A stretch of 64,000 nt of DNA from Dialister histaminiformans (GTDB lineage: Bacteria; Bacillota; Negativicutes; Veillonellales; Dialisteraceae), in contig NZ_FMXA01000003.1 in assembly GCF_900103425.1 (NCBI RefSeq), forward strand, positions 1 to 64,000, given 5' to 3'. Position numbers and translations under genes: made by a program. Below the pieces are notes generated by a model. It saw only the letters and a program-made list of their open reading frames with translations, searched no databases and was not told the origin of the DNA. This document shows positions 1 to 8,150 of the stretch, piece by piece. Positions within the stretch are counted from its first letter, which is position 1; each line of letters opens with the position of its first letter.

Positions 1-95
1 TGGCAGTTTTCACAATGCCAACGCTGACTTCCTGCCTTTGTCTTCCCATATTTATGACAGGGAAACCCACAATAGGGACATCTTATTTTTCTCAT
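1..95 (-). mobile_element. Transposase N-terminus, truncated by window edge
   Basis: The first 31 codons of a minus-strand gene are visible. They read as a short basic start followed by CPYC and, 20 residues on, CENC, i.e. a C-x2-C zinc ribbon of the kind found at the N-terminus of several insertion-sequence transposases. An AGGAGG Shine-Dalgarno sits 5 nt upstream of the ATG at 95. The rest of the gene lies before the window, so family and intactness cannot be decided; an IS1249/IS256-like or IS1595-like element are options. Confidence 0.55.
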
Positions 96-224
96 AAACT
101 CCTCCTAAAACACATTTAAGTCCTGATAAAAAAATAAAAGCCTATTTCTCCAGTATTGGCAAGGGTTTTGAGACTTTTTACCAACACGTTTTGTCCACCC
201 TTATAAATCTTTTCAAAAAAAATA

Positions 225-265
225 AATGCCAATGAAGCCCGATAAACACTGGCTCCATCGGCATT
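225..265 (-). terminator. Imperfect stem-loop followed by T-tract
   Basis: The arms 225-239 and 251-265 pair with two mismatches around an 11-nt loop, and the minus strand continues into TTTATTTTTTTT. It may be a back-up terminator for the ECF gene or part of the insertion-sequence end. Confidence 0.4.
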
Positions 266-293
266 AAAACCAACACGAAATGTCCTATATCCC

Positions 294-317
294 AAAAAGG
301 CCTGATGGCCTTTTTTT
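294..317. terminator. Bidirectional intrinsic terminator after ECF gene
   Basis: AAAAAGGCC-TGAT-GGCCTTTTTTT forms a compact stem with a T-run on both strands. It lies 30 bp beyond the stop of the ECF transporter gene and probably ends the DEAD-helicase / membrane protein / ECF transcript. Confidence 0.8.
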
Positions 318-347
318 ATTGCACTCTGTTTTTCATTTTATATAACG

Positions 348-956
348 TTAACGATTTCCTATCCTGTACAGTGCGGAAAGGATAGGTGCTGTAATCACCC
401 CGGCAACTATCGCTTCCGGTATACCATTAGCTCCGGCAATACCTGCCAGCATCTCGGCTACAGCCACAGGAGACACTCCCTGATGCTGCGCAAACGGCAC
501 CCCCACCAGGAGGTAAAACAATGACAGAAACATCACGGTATGAAGAAATGTGGTTATTACCGCAGCACCTCCTGCCCTCACAGCCAACTTACCGGGAAGT
601 ATCCGGAATAATTTCCAGGCAATCCAGCCTATAGCCACCCGGGGCACTACACATATAATCAATGCATACAATGGATTATATGAAGACGCGAACTGCATCA
701 TCACAGCCGGTGAGCGAAAAGCCTGAATAAAAGAGAACATGCCGAAGAAAAATCCGGTCATGGCTCCGACCTTAGGCCCTGCCGCCATAGCGCCAATAAT
801 CGTTGGAATATGAAGTATGGTTGCATTTATTGCAAAAAGCGGAATAAAACCATATCCGGATATGCCCAGAAATATAGTAATCCCTACAAGAAGACCTGCT
901 GTAGAAAGCTGTCTTACGCTCATAAAACTTCTGTTTACACTATTTACTTTTCCCAT
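348..956 (-). CDS. ECF transporter S component (substrate unknown)
   Basis: This 202-residue protein is almost wholly hydrophobic with about six membrane segments. It looks like the substrate-binding S component of an energy-coupling-factor vitamin transporter: after a short basic N-terminus it carries the stretch with ILHIPTIIGAMAAGPKVGA and the following GFFFGMFSFIQA, which resemble the first helices of the PF12822-type S components. S components bind the vitamin and dock on a shared EcfA/A'/T module, which is not encoded here, so this would be a group II system. The start is set by GGAGG 6 nt upstream of the ATG. It is last in a probable operon with the helicase and membrane protein. I cannot name the substrate; no known riboswitch is visible upstream. 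Confidence 0.8.
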   Translation of the reverse strand: MGKVNSVNRSFMSVRQLSTAGLLVGITIFLGISGYGFIPLFAINATILHIPTIIGAMAAGPKVGAMTGFFFGMFSFIQAFRSPAVMMQFASSYNPLYALIICVVPRVAIGWIAWKLFRILPGKLAVRAGGAAVITTFLHTVMFLSLFYLLVGVPFAQHQGVSPVAVAEMLAGIAGANGIPEAIVAGVITAPILSALYRIGNR

Positions 957-1075
957 AATGCCTCCGTTCCTGCTCCTTCCGGATGCAGGTCGAACCAGAA
1001 CAAACGGCTATCCTCATTGTCCGGTTCACCAGGGATACCGGCAGATATGAGTCTTTCGTCTGTCCTAAATATCAT
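944..1075 (-). CDS. Candidate 43-codon small protein, overlaps ECF start
   Basis: A short open frame begins 4 nt after the stop of the membrane-protein gene and ends 13 nt inside the ECF gene. The peptide starts MIFRTDERLISAG and ends near FWFDLHPEGAGTEALWEK; it is acidic and has no membrane segment. It fills the whole 122-bp gap between two cotranscribed genes, so translational coupling is possible. There is no strong Shine-Dalgarno before its ATG, and I recognise no family. It may equally be chance or an untranslated leader. Confidence 0.3.
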   Translation of the reverse strand: MIFRTDERLISAGIPGEPDNEDSRLFWFDLHPEGAGTEALWEK

Positions 1076-1078
1076 ATT

Positions 1079-1981
1079 TTATTTTTTATCCTGCCCGGAT
1101 ATTGACTTATCTCCGTCTTTGGCAGAAAAAATCCATTGTGTTATCTTCTGACCGCTCCAGAGTGCAATGGCCAGGACCCACATATCCGAAATAAATGGGA
1201 ACATAGAGAAGTAAGCCGGATCCAGATAAGCTCTCCAGTTTCCTTCCCATGGCATGCGGATAGAGATAACAAACGGAATAAACATAAGGATGAGCCATAT
1301 AGAGGCTGTAAAGATAACCTGTGTGGCCCTGTATGGTTTTGACCCGTTTAATGCAAAGAACAGGTATACGCCCATAACCAGCATGGCAATAAAAATCTTG
1401 ATATAAAGCACATACCACATGAGTGACATAAGGATATAAGCACCGGATACGGGATCAATTCCGCCGCCTCCCAGGGCATACAGGCCAAAAAAGCTGAGAA
1501 TGGCCATTCCCGGAATGCTACCTATCAGGAACGTACATGCCATCCAGATGCGCAGGAATTCCCTATGCGCTTCCATAAGACGGGCATATACAGAAACCGC
1601 ATAATGATCCAGTGCGGTAATGATGGCCAAATAGACCGTCATCAGCAGGACAGCCGGAATCACCAGCCAGTAGCCGACATGCCGCCAAGCCAGTTCCATC
1701 TGCGGAAGATAGTACCACAGAACGGCAGTCAGCAGCGGAAGACATGCAATCCACAGGACAACATATACCACTGACCGATAGGCTCTGTATTCCTGTCCAA
1801 ATCCTTTTTTCTGTGCCATATACCAGAAGAAAGGGAATACCAGGCCGATAATAACAAAGCTCAAATAGGATATGGTAATCGATGCCGGAGTATGAATAAT
1901 ATACCCGATAACCGGAACCGGCAATACGACTGCCAGAAATAATGCTACCAGCTTTGCGAATTCAACATATTTATTTTCCAT
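1079..1981 (-). CDS. Polytopic membrane protein, unknown function
   Basis: This 300-residue protein has about eight hydrophobic segments spread along its length, a glycine run GGGG near residue 172, and a charged C-terminal tail (KDGDKSISGQDKK) that is likely cytoplasmic. No conserved catalytic or transport motif is recognised. It starts 22 bp after the DEAD-box helicase and leads into the ECF transporter gene, suggesting one transcript, but the neighbours do not reveal its role. The start ATG has only a weak G-rich ribosome site (AAAAGGGGTTGGG). Confidence 0.7.
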   Translation of the reverse strand: MENKYVEFAKLVALFLAVVLPVPVIGYIIHTPASITISYLSFVIIGLVFPFFWYMAQKKGFGQEYRAYRSVVYVVLWIACLPLLTAVLWYYLPQMELAWRHVGYWLVIPAVLLMTVYLAIITALDHYAVSVYARLMEAHREFLRIWMACTFLIGSIPGMAILSFFGLYALGGGGIDPVSGAYILMSLMWYVLYIKIFIAMLVMGVYLFFALNGSKPYRATQVIFTASIWLILMFIPFVISIRMPWEGNWRAYLDPAYFSMFPFISDMWVLAIALWSGQKITQWIFSAKDGDKSISGQDKK

Positions 1982-2002
1982 GAATTCCCAACCCCTTTTC
2001 CA

Positions 2003-3286
2003 TTATCCTCTTCTGCCACGACGACCCTGAGGCTGTGTCTTGTCCTTCTTTACACGTTTACGCATATCCCGGCCTCTGTGTCCCAGTGCCTTATGTTCCT
2101 TTTTCTTAGTAGGTTTGTACATTCCAGGTACCACTACTTTTTTCTTCGGGCGTGCCTGTCGTACACGTCTTATGCGGCCTTTTTCATCATAACGGGTTAT
2201 GGTTTCATGAATCGATTTTTCCAGACGTCGGAGAAGGGCTCCGTCTTCCGGGGTAACATAGGTAATAGCGATACCATGTGTACCCGCTCTGCCGGTTCTT
2301 CCGATACGGTGAACATAATATTCGAGATTTCTTGGAATCCCAAAATTAAAGACATGGGTAATCCCCTCGACATCCAGACCTCTGGCTGCCACATCAGATG
2401 CCACCAGTACCTGGATTTCCATTTTTTCAAAGCGGCGTATTACCTGGTTTCTCTGTCCCTGGCTCATATCCCCATGGAGTTCTTCCACCACAATATCCGT
2501 TTCTTCAGCCAGACGTTCAGCCAGACGATGGGCTTCATCCTTTGTATTGCAGAAAACAACACTCATAAACGGATTCATTTCTTTCAGATGTCTGATCAGC
2601 AGAGGAAGCTTATGTTCCTTTGTCGTTTCATAAATCCGCTGTTCTACTGTGGACGCCGTTTCCTTTTCTGCCACGTCAATACGCTCCGGATTGGTCATGT
2701 ATTTCCGCGCCAGCCGGACAGTATCCTCCGTCATGGTAGCGGACAGCAGGATGAACTGGCGCTTTTTAGGAGTCTGATCCACCAGGGCTTCGATATCTTC
2801 TCTGAATCCGGCAGCCAGCATCTGATCCGCTTCATCCAGTATAACCATTTTTACGGCGCTCAGATTCAATGTACGGCGACGGATATGATCCAGCAGTCTT
2901 CCCGGAGTACCAATGATAACATGTGGATTTCTCTTCAGCTTCTGAATCTGATTTTCGATTGTACGTCCGCCAATGACATCCGCCGCGTCCACCCCACGTA
3001 CGGAAGCCAGCGATTTCAACACATCAAAGACCTGTTTGGACAATTCACGGGTCGGCGTCAGAATCAGCGCCTGTACTTCGTCCCGTTCCGTCTGAATACG
3101 CTGCACGAGAGGAAGAAGATAGGCCAGTGTCTTTCCTGTGCCGGTCTGAGATTTGGCTATTACATCTCTCCCTTTAAATATGGCAGGAATGGCTTTTTCC
3201 TGTACAGGAGTAGCAACTTTTATCCCCTGTTTGTTCAGTACTTCGGTAAGTGCAGGAATAACACCAAGAGCTGCAAATGAAGTCAT
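2003..3286 (-). CDS. DEAD-box ATP-dependent RNA helicase
   Basis: This 427-residue protein has the full superfamily 2 RNA helicase core: Q-motif region TPVQEKAIPAI (26-36), Walker A AKSQTGTGKT (44-53), PTREL (78-82), TPGR (127-130), DEAD (151-154), SAT (182-184), and the C-terminal RecA-like lobe with ARGLDVEGI and HRIGRTGRAG. A lysine/arginine-rich tail of about 50 residues follows, as in CshA/RhlE-like enzymes that act on ribosomes and mRNA decay. The ATG has a good GGGAGG site 10 nt upstream. A hairpin at 3394-3429 separates it from the peptidase gene upstream. The precise subfamily cannot be set by eye. Confidence 0.95.
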   Translation of the reverse strand: MTSFAALGVIPALTEVLNKQGIKVATPVQEKAIPAIFKGRDVIAKSQTGTGKTLAYLLPLVQRIQTERDEVQALILTPTRELSKQVFDVLKSLASVRGVDAADVIGGRTIENQIQKLKRNPHVIIGTPGRLLDHIRRRTLNLSAVKMVILDEADQMLAAGFREDIEALVDQTPKKRQFILLSATMTEDTVRLARKYMTNPERIDVAEKETASTVEQRIYETTKEHKLPLLIRHLKEMNPFMSVVFCNTKDEAHRLAERLAEETDIVVEELHGDMSQGQRNQVIRRFEKMEIQVLVASDVAARGLDVEGITHVFNFGIPRNLEYYVHRIGRTGRAGTHGIAITYVTPEDGALLRRLEKSIHETITRYDEKGRIRRVRQARPKKKVVVPGMYKPTKKKEHKALGHRGRDMRKRVKKDKTQPQGRRGRRG

Positions 3287-3393
3287 TTATTTTAATCCTC
3301 CCAGTTAAATATAAAATCAGGTTTTATCATAATATTGTAACATATATTATCTACACCTTTCGAGTATTCGCCTGGCAAAGGTTCTTAATGTAA

Positions 3394-3429
3394 AATCCGG
3401 ATATTCCCTTTTACAGGAATATCCGGATT
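3394..3429 (-). terminator. Strong stem-loop after M20 gene
   Basis: A near-perfect 13-bp stem (AATCCGGATATTCC with GAATATCCGGATT) lies between the M20 peptidase stop and the helicase start. The minus-strand T-tract is short (TTTTACATT), so termination may be partial and the helicase may share readthrough. Confidence 0.6.
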
Positions 3430-3450
3430 CTGTTGTTATTTTTATTTTGT

Positions 3451-4698
3451 TTACATTAGCTGAAGTATGCTCTTCCTGTCTCCAGGGGTGAATCCTTTAA
3501 AATCAGGCTTTTCCCGAAGCAGAGCAAGGATATAGGCTAATGCGCATTTAACTCCGGCAGTCAGTCCTTTTTCATCTATATCAAACCGGTCTGTATGATG
3601 TGGAGCACCACATCCCTTTTCAAGGTTCTGAATCCCGGTGAAGAAAAATACTCCCGGGTATAAGGATTCTGTTGCAGAAAAGGTTTCGGAGGCCATCCAT
3701 GGCAAAATCGCATTGTCCATACAGGAATTTCCAAAAGCAGAAGATATGGCTCGCCGCGCCAGTGTTACACAGGGCGTGTAATTAACCGTTACCGGATAAT
3801 ACTGATCGGTAAGAATTTCAGCCGAGCATCCATAAAGGGAACAGAAATCATTTAACCGTTCAAAAAATGCTTTTCTGAACTTCAGACCATCCTCATTATC
3901 CAGCACTCTGGCAGTCCCTGCAAAAGTCAGTTCTGACGGGATGACATTGGGTGTATCTCCTGCCTGTACCATCCCCAGAGAAAAAGTAAGATTATGTGCG
4001 GGATCCACATGAAGCATCCGATAATTTCTGATTTCCGCAGCAAACGAAATAAAGGCTTCAATAGGACTGCATGCCTGATCCGGTCGTGATCCATGTCCCC
4101 CCTGCCCATGAATCTTCACCTTAAAGAAAAAGGCACCTGCCATGGCCGCCCCGTCCAGAATAGCCACTTTCCCTGCAGGAAGGCCCCATAGGACATGTGT
4201 ACCAAAACAGGTATCCACATGAATATGGTTATCCGCCAGATAGTTCATCAGTGGTACTATTCCGCGTTTCCCCATTTCTTCTGCCTGTTCAAACATAAAG
4301 ATAATCTTCCCATCCCATTCTTCCTTATGGCTGGCCAATATATGGGCCTCCGTAAGAAGCATGGCCATGTGCCCATCATGACCGCAGGCATGCATGACCC
4401 CTTTATTCCGGGATATGCAGCACCTGGCGGTTGAGAGGTTTTCTTTGTTTTCCTCTACAGGCAGGGCATCTACATCAGCCCTCATCAGCACGGTAATCCC
4501 CGGCTTCCCGCTATCCAGTACGCCAAAAATTCCCCCCTGGGGAACCTGAGTACAGGAAATTCCCCAGGATTCCAGTTTCTGCTTTATAAAATCCAGTGTA
4601 TTGAATTCCTGCTGTGATAATTCAGGATATTCATGAAAATGCCTTCTAAGGGCAATTAATTCCGGCTCTGCCTGATTGACTATCTGATCTATATTCAT
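3451..4698 (-). CDS. M20-family amidohydrolase / peptidase
   Basis: This 415-residue cytoplasmic metallohydrolase resembles the M20D amidohydrolases that cleave N-acyl amino acids or indole-acetyl/hippuryl conjugates. Visible motifs are RRHFHEYPELS near residue 18, MRADVDALP (72-80), the metal ligand block HACGHDGH (103-110), FEQAEE with the catalytic glutamates (136-141) and a C-terminal HHTDRFD ligand region. The middle GQGGHGSRPDQACSP is the usual dimerisation-domain histidine motif. Substrate is unknown. It has its own near-consensus promoter (4731-4760) and a following hairpin, so it is monocistronic. Confidence 0.9.
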   Translation of the reverse strand: MNIDQIVNQAEPELIALRRHFHEYPELSQQEFNTLDFIKQKLESWGISCTQVPQGGIFGVLDSGKPGITVLMRADVDALPVEENKENLSTARCCISRNKGVMHACGHDGHMAMLLTEAHILASHKEEWDGKIIFMFEQAEEMGKRGIVPLMNYLADNHIHVDTCFGTHVLWGLPAGKVAILDGAAMAGAFFFKVKIHGQGGHGSRPDQACSPIEAFISFAAEIRNYRMLHVDPAHNLTFSLGMVQAGDTPNVIPSELTFAGTARVLDNEDGLKFRKAFFERLNDFCSLYGCSAEILTDQYYPVTVNYTPCVTLARRAISSAFGNSCMDNAILPWMASETFSATESLYPGVFFFTGIQNLEKGCGAPHHTDRFDIDEKGLTAGVKCALAYILALLREKPDFKGFTPGDRKSILQLM

Positions 4699-4730
4699 AT
4701 AATCCCCACTTTCATATTGAAATTATTTTA

Positions 4731-4760
4731 ATTATAGAAACAGATATACGGCAGTGTCAA
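4731..4760 (-). promoter_or_regulatory. Sigma-A promoter of M20 gene
   Basis: On the minus strand TTGACA (4755-4760) and TATAAT (4731-4736) are separated by 18 bp, both hexamers fully consensus. It lies about 30 bp upstream of the M20 start. Confidence 0.85.
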
Positions 4761-4797
4761 CTCCGATGACCTCCCTGGCGGCCTTTCATCTGCCATA

Positions 4798-4989
4798 TTA
4801 TTTTCCCCTTATCTCTTTCCCATATACTCGTTCCATCCCTGCCCGTGTAACCAGCCAGACTCTACCTGATTTTCTATACTCTCCTTTCCGGAATCCGTTT
4901 TTAACCCGCCCCAGGCAATTCTGCCTCAGGGCATCGGACGTCTTTTTCCATCGCTCAGCAGCTTCTTCCAGAGTCATCACATCATTAAA
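4798..4989 (-). CDS. Small helix-turn-helix DNA-binding protein
   Basis: A protein of 64-68 residues with an N-terminal TLEEAAERW helix followed by a recognition helix and a KSGRVWLVTRAGMERVYG end. This matches the small HTH proteins (HTH_59-like, excisionase-fold) common in Firmicutes. The ATG at 4995 or 5004 is possible; the AAAGGAATGG ribosome site favours a start around MVIMEF/MEF (4995-5004). No toxin partner is adjacent; the neighbours are a tRNA terminator upstream and the M20 gene downstream. The target is unknown. Confidence 0.7.
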   Translation of the reverse strand, partial: FNDVMTLEEAAERWKKTSDALRQNCLGRVKNGFRKGEYRKSGRVWLVTRAGMERVYGKEIRGK

Positions 4990-5213
4990 TTCCATGATTA
5001 CCATTCCTTTCCTGATACGCCTGCCTGTATATGATTCCCTTTTATTTTTATTGTATCAGGTGACATGTCCAGAAAAACTCCCATTGCTCATAGTCAGGTT
5101 TCAACAGGCCACTCTCCCCTTTCCCCCGGTAAGGCCTCCCATGGAAAAACAGAATCAAATATTCAGCCTGTAGTCAAAATGGAATGAATATCCCACTGAA
5201 ATAATGGCAAAAC

Positions 5214-5256
5214 AAAAAGCGCGATGATCTGATTTCTCAGATTCCATCGCGCTTTT
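5214..5256. terminator. Terminator of tRNA-Leu(CAA)
   Basis: AAAAAGCGCGATG and CATCGCGCTTTT flank an inner AATCTGA-type extension, giving a long stem with T-runs in both directions. It lies 5 bp beyond the tRNA 3' end. Confidence 0.85.
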
Positions 5257-5261
5257 AACAT

Positions 5262-5348
5262 TGGTGCCGGAGGTGGGACTTGAACCCACACGATATTGCT
5301 ATCGGCAGATTTTGAGTCTGCTACGTCTGCCAATTCCGTCACTCCGGC
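5262..5348 (-). tRNA. tRNA-Leu(CAA)
   Basis: The minus strand folds as a class II tRNA with acceptor GCCGGAG/CTCCGGC, a long variable arm, TTCAAGT in the T loop and an encoded CCA. The anticodon loop ACTCAAAA gives CAA, decoding UUG. Confidence 0.95.
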
Positions 5349-5365
5349 GTATACTGACAGGATTA

Positions 5366-5394
5366 ATTTTACCATTATATCGGTATTCAGTCAA
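5366..5394 (-). promoter_or_regulatory. Promoter of tRNA-Leu, inside surE 3' end
   Basis: TTGACT (5389-5394), 17 bp, TAAAAT (5366-5371) with a TGG extended element. The -35 box overlaps the last codons of surE, so the tRNA can be transcribed apart from the surE operon. Confidence 0.75.
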
Positions 5395-6166
5395 CCGAAT
5401 GGCTGATAATTTTTGATGTTTTATCGAGCAGATTTCTATCTGTCATGTCCCAGGTAATCGGAGTCAGTGTAATTTTCCCCTGACGAATCCAGTATGAATC
5501 AGTATCTGCCGGTTCTTCAGCAAAAACTGGTTCCCCGCCAATCCAGTAACCTGGATTCCCCTCATTATCTGTTATCTTCTTTATCACATTTTTATAAATC
5601 TGCAGCCCCAGTCGGGTTATCCGGACATTTTTCGCTGAAAATTCTGCATCGGCCGGAATATTCAGATTATAGATACCTCTGGCATGTCCCAGAACAAACA
5701 ACTTGTAAATCAGTTGGGAAGAAAAAGCTGCTGCTTTGTGGAAAAATGAAAGGTCCTCAGTATGCTCAACTGAAACCGCTATTGATGGAATGGAATTCAT
5801 GCAACCTTCCATAGCCCCCGCTACCGTACCACTGTATAGACAGTCACTGCCAATATTAAATCCATCGTTGGCTCCGGATACTATCAGATCCGGCATATCA
5901 TGGGCCAGAATCCCATCCAGTGCCAGTTTACAGCAGTCTGCAGGCATTCCCCCCACAGAAAACACGCGGATATGCTCCCCATAGCCCATTTCTTCACGGC
6001 ATGAAAGAAACTGCCGGAGTGTGAGCCCGCTGGAGCAGGAGCTGCGCTGACGGTCCGGCGCCACTACCGTCACACGGGCATAATCGGATACAGCAAGCGC
6101 CAGGGCCTTAATCCCTGGCGCATCATATCCGTCATCATTGGTCATAAAGATATGTATTCTTTTCAC
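5387..6166 (-). CDS. surE: 5'/3'-nucleotidase SurE
   Basis: This 259-residue protein is the metal-dependent phosphatase SurE, which removes phosphate from nucleoside monophosphates and short polyphosphates. The hallmark TNDDGYDAPG lies at residues 9-18, PDRQRSSCSSG near 37-47, and SGANDGFNIG...YSGTVAGAMEG around 97-120, which together give the Asp-Asp-Ser-Asn metal site. It overlaps the glycosyltransferase gene by 4 nt and closes the wecG-psd-pssA-GT2-surE operon, an unusual setting, since surE more often sits with pcm or nlpD. A role in clearing CMP released by PssA is possible but inferred only from position. Confidence 0.93.
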   Translation of the reverse strand: MKRIHIFMTNDDGYDAPGIKALALAVSDYARVTVVAPDRQRSSCSSGLTLRQFLSCREEMGYGEHIRVFSVGGMPADCCKLALDGILAHDMPDLIVSGANDGFNIGSDCLYSGTVAGAMEGCMNSIPSIAVSVEHTEDLSFFHKAAAFSSQLIYKLFVLGHARGIYNLNIPADAEFSAKNVRITRLGLQIYKNVIKKITDNEGNPGYWIGGEPVFAEEPADTDSYWIRQGKITLTPITWDMTDRNLLDKTSKIISHSVD

Positions 6167-7422
6167 CTGTCTATTTCCTTCTTTCGGGTCAAAGATGCCT
6201 GTTCAAAATGCATACTTCTCGTATGAATGGTATGTACCCACCCTTTCTTATGTCTGTCCAGATATCCCAGGAAAGTTACCGGAATCCATGAATACATAAA
6301 CAGTGGATATAAGAGCCAGTAAAACCAGATTTTGAGTGGTACTTCAATCTGAAGGAGCACAATAAGCGGAAGTATATACTGGATAGTACCAATAACCGTC
6401 CAGAACTGTCGGGGAACCAGTACATCGTTATATAAAATCATGGTAAAGCATGGATAGAATATGTTGATATAGGTCATAATCCCCACAGCGGTAGAGAACA
6501 GCAGAAAGTAATTCTGCAGAAGCTGCATAATCCCATCGAGAATCATGAAACTCTTTTTTTGAATCGCTGCCTTGAACAGACGGGGAATATATCGTTCCGC
6601 ACAGTCAAACTGCCCCTGTGCCCAGCGTTTGCGCTGTCTCCATGAAGCCATAAAGGTTAATGGCTTTTCATCATAGACAATCGCGTCATGAGCCCAGCAG
6701 GTACGGATTCCATGGGTAAGGCATTTCATGGAAAATTCCATATCTTCTGTCAGACAATCGCATCCCCATCCATATTTCCGGATTACATCAGCGGCAATAC
6801 ACATCCCGGTACCGCCAAGCGCGGTAGAGAGTCCAAGATTGTATTTGCCCAGATGCCACAGATGGTTGATAGTCCAGAAAGCAATGGCAAATGTTCCGGA
6901 TACCCAGGTATCCGTTGGATTCTTTGCCGACAGGTACCCCTGCATGATTTTCTGCCCCTTTTCCAGACGGTTATTCATAACGGAAAGAAAATCCAGGTGT
7001 ACCAGATTATCCGCATCAAACACACAAAACGCGTCGTACCCTTTGTTTAATGCGAAAATCTGGGGAAATGCCCAGTCCATGGCATACCCCTTCCCTACTT
7101 CCTCTTTGTTAAAGCGAACAAGGACATTCGCCCCATGACTGGCAGCAATCTTAGCCGTATCATCCGTACAGTTATCCGCTATGACATATATGTCATACAG
7201 TTCTTTCGGATATTTGAGCAATTTTAAATTATCCAGTAAATCCCCGACAACCATACGTTCATTATGGGCGGGAATGACTATGGCGAATTTATTTTTTGGT
7301 GCAGCCAGATTCTTCTCTTTTCTATGCCACATGCCAGCTACAGCGATTATAAAATAATACACTGTAAAGAATGCAATGACCAGCTGAGCGGGAATCATGA
7401 CTAAATCCAAATAATGAGACAT
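6163..7422 (-). CDS. Family 2 glycosyltransferase, membrane-bound
   Basis: This 419-residue protein has an N-terminal membrane helix, a GT2 catalytic domain, and three or four C-terminal membrane helices. The motifs are AIVIPAHNE (about 48-56), DNCTDDT, VFDADN (about 132) as the metal-binding DxD region, TALGGTGMCI, EDMEFS (about 225) and QRKRWAQGQ (about 261), the Q/RxxRW signature of processive or large-product transferases. It therefore faces the cytoplasm with its sugar nucleotide and hands product across the membrane, like poly-N-acetylglucosamine or hyaluronan synthases. The placement directly after pssA suggests glycosylation of a lipid, but substrate and acceptor are unknown. Confidence 0.88.
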   Translation of the reverse strand: MSHYLDLVMIPAQLVIAFFTVYYFIIAVAGMWHRKEKNLAAPKNKFAIVIPAHNERMVVGDLLDNLKLLKYPKELYDIYVIADNCTDDTAKIAASHGANVLVRFNKEEVGKGYAMDWAFPQIFALNKGYDAFCVFDADNLVHLDFLSVMNNRLEKGQKIMQGYLSAKNPTDTWVSGTFAIAFWTINHLWHLGKYNLGLSTALGGTGMCIAADVIRKYGWGCDCLTEDMEFSMKCLTHGIRTCWAHDAIVYDEKPLTFMASWRQRKRWAQGQFDCAERYIPRLFKAAIQKKSFMILDGIMQLLQNYFLLFSTAVGIMTYINIFYPCFTMILYNDVLVPRQFWTVIGTIQYILPLIVLLQIEVPLKIWFYWLLYPLFMYSWIPVTFLGYLDRHKKGWVHTIHTRSMHFEQASLTRKKEIDR

Positions 7423-7424
7423 CG

Positions 7425-8150
7425 TTACTCCTCTTCGTATTTTTCTCTGATCTGTCTTCTGCGCCTGTTTGCACGACGCTGCATCTTTCTCTTATTCATA
7501 TAGGTATTTAACATACCGAACAGGATATAGCCTGCACAAATAGCTGCTGCCCATGTTGTCCATTCCAGGATAATGCATACGGCTGCCATGGCAAGGCATA
7601 TGAAGAGTGCCTTCGCATGCAGCTGATCAGCACTGGCCCCTTTATTGTCCGGGTAGTGTACCTCACTGACCATAAGGAATGCCAGCAGTACAACGAATGC
7701 ACAGGCCAGCCAGTCCCAGATGCGGACACCGCTCATGACGTAAGAAGCAATGATAACTCCCGTGGTCGGGCAGGGAAGTCCTTCAAAATACCCATGTACC
7801 ACATCGCTCTTTACGTTGAATCTGGCCAGTCGAAATGCACAAAGCGTACCAAGAAGCGCACAGGCCATCATTCCCCAGATTCCCAGGTTGTGAAGCTGAT
7901 ATGCGTAAATAAGCACACCAGCCCCGATGCCAAAGGAGATATCATCGCAAAGGGAATCCAGTTCCACTCCCAGCGGACCTGCTGTCCCCAGGGCTCTGGC
8001 TGTCCTTCCATCCAGGGCATCAGCGACAACGGCTGCCACAATGCAGGCAGCGGCCGTATTAAAATCTCCGTTCAGAGAAAACATCATACTTAATCCGCCA
8101 AAAAAACCATTAAGAGCGGTTACACCGTTAGCAATCCATGATTTATTCAA
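7425..8150 (-). CDS. pssA: CDP-diacylglycerol-serine O-phosphatidyltransferase
   Basis: This 241-residue integral membrane enzyme joins CDP-diacylglycerol and L-serine to give phosphatidylserine. The CDP-alcohol phosphotransferase signature D-G-x2-A-R-x8-G-x3-D-x3-D is complete: D47, G48, A51, R52, G61, D65, D69. Eight or so hydrophobic segments follow, and an arginine/lysine-rich C-terminus (KRKMQRRANRRRRQIREKYEEE) is cytoplasmic. It directly abuts psd, which uses its product, so the two form one phosphatidylethanolamine pathway. Confidence 0.93.
   Translation of the reverse strand: MNKSWIANGVTALNGFFGGLSMMFSLNGDFNTAAACIVAAVVADALDGRTARALGTAGPLGVELDSLCDDISFGIGAGVLIYAYQLHNLGIWGMMACALLGTLCAFRLARFNVKSDVVHGYFEGLPCPTTGVIIASYVMSGVRIWDWLACAFVVLLAFLMVSEVHYPDNKGASADQLHAKALFICLAMAAVCIILEWTTWAAAICAGYILFGMLNTYMNKRKMQRRANRRRRQIREKYEEE

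Larger units (their letters stand above)
96..347. other. Intergenic flank of the transposase: repeats and terminators
   Basis: No gene is seen. The stretch holds two directly repeated motifs, CCAACACGTTTTGTCC at 181-196 and CCAACACGAAATGTCC at 270-285 (13 of 16 identical). It also holds an imperfect hairpin at 225-265 followed on the minus strand by a T-rich run, and a GC stem terminator at 294-317. The paired CCAACACG motifs may be terminal or transposase-binding sequences of the neighbouring element. Confidence 0.5.

Noticed and set aside
957-1078. A vitamin riboswitch before the ECF gene
   Set aside because: I compared it with THF, TPP, FMN, cobalamin and preQ1 signatures from memory and saw no conserved core.
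2078-3280. A 400-codon plus-strand frame opposite the DEAD-box helicase
   Set aside because: The helicase carries every motif on the minus strand; the plus frame is low-complexity antisense.
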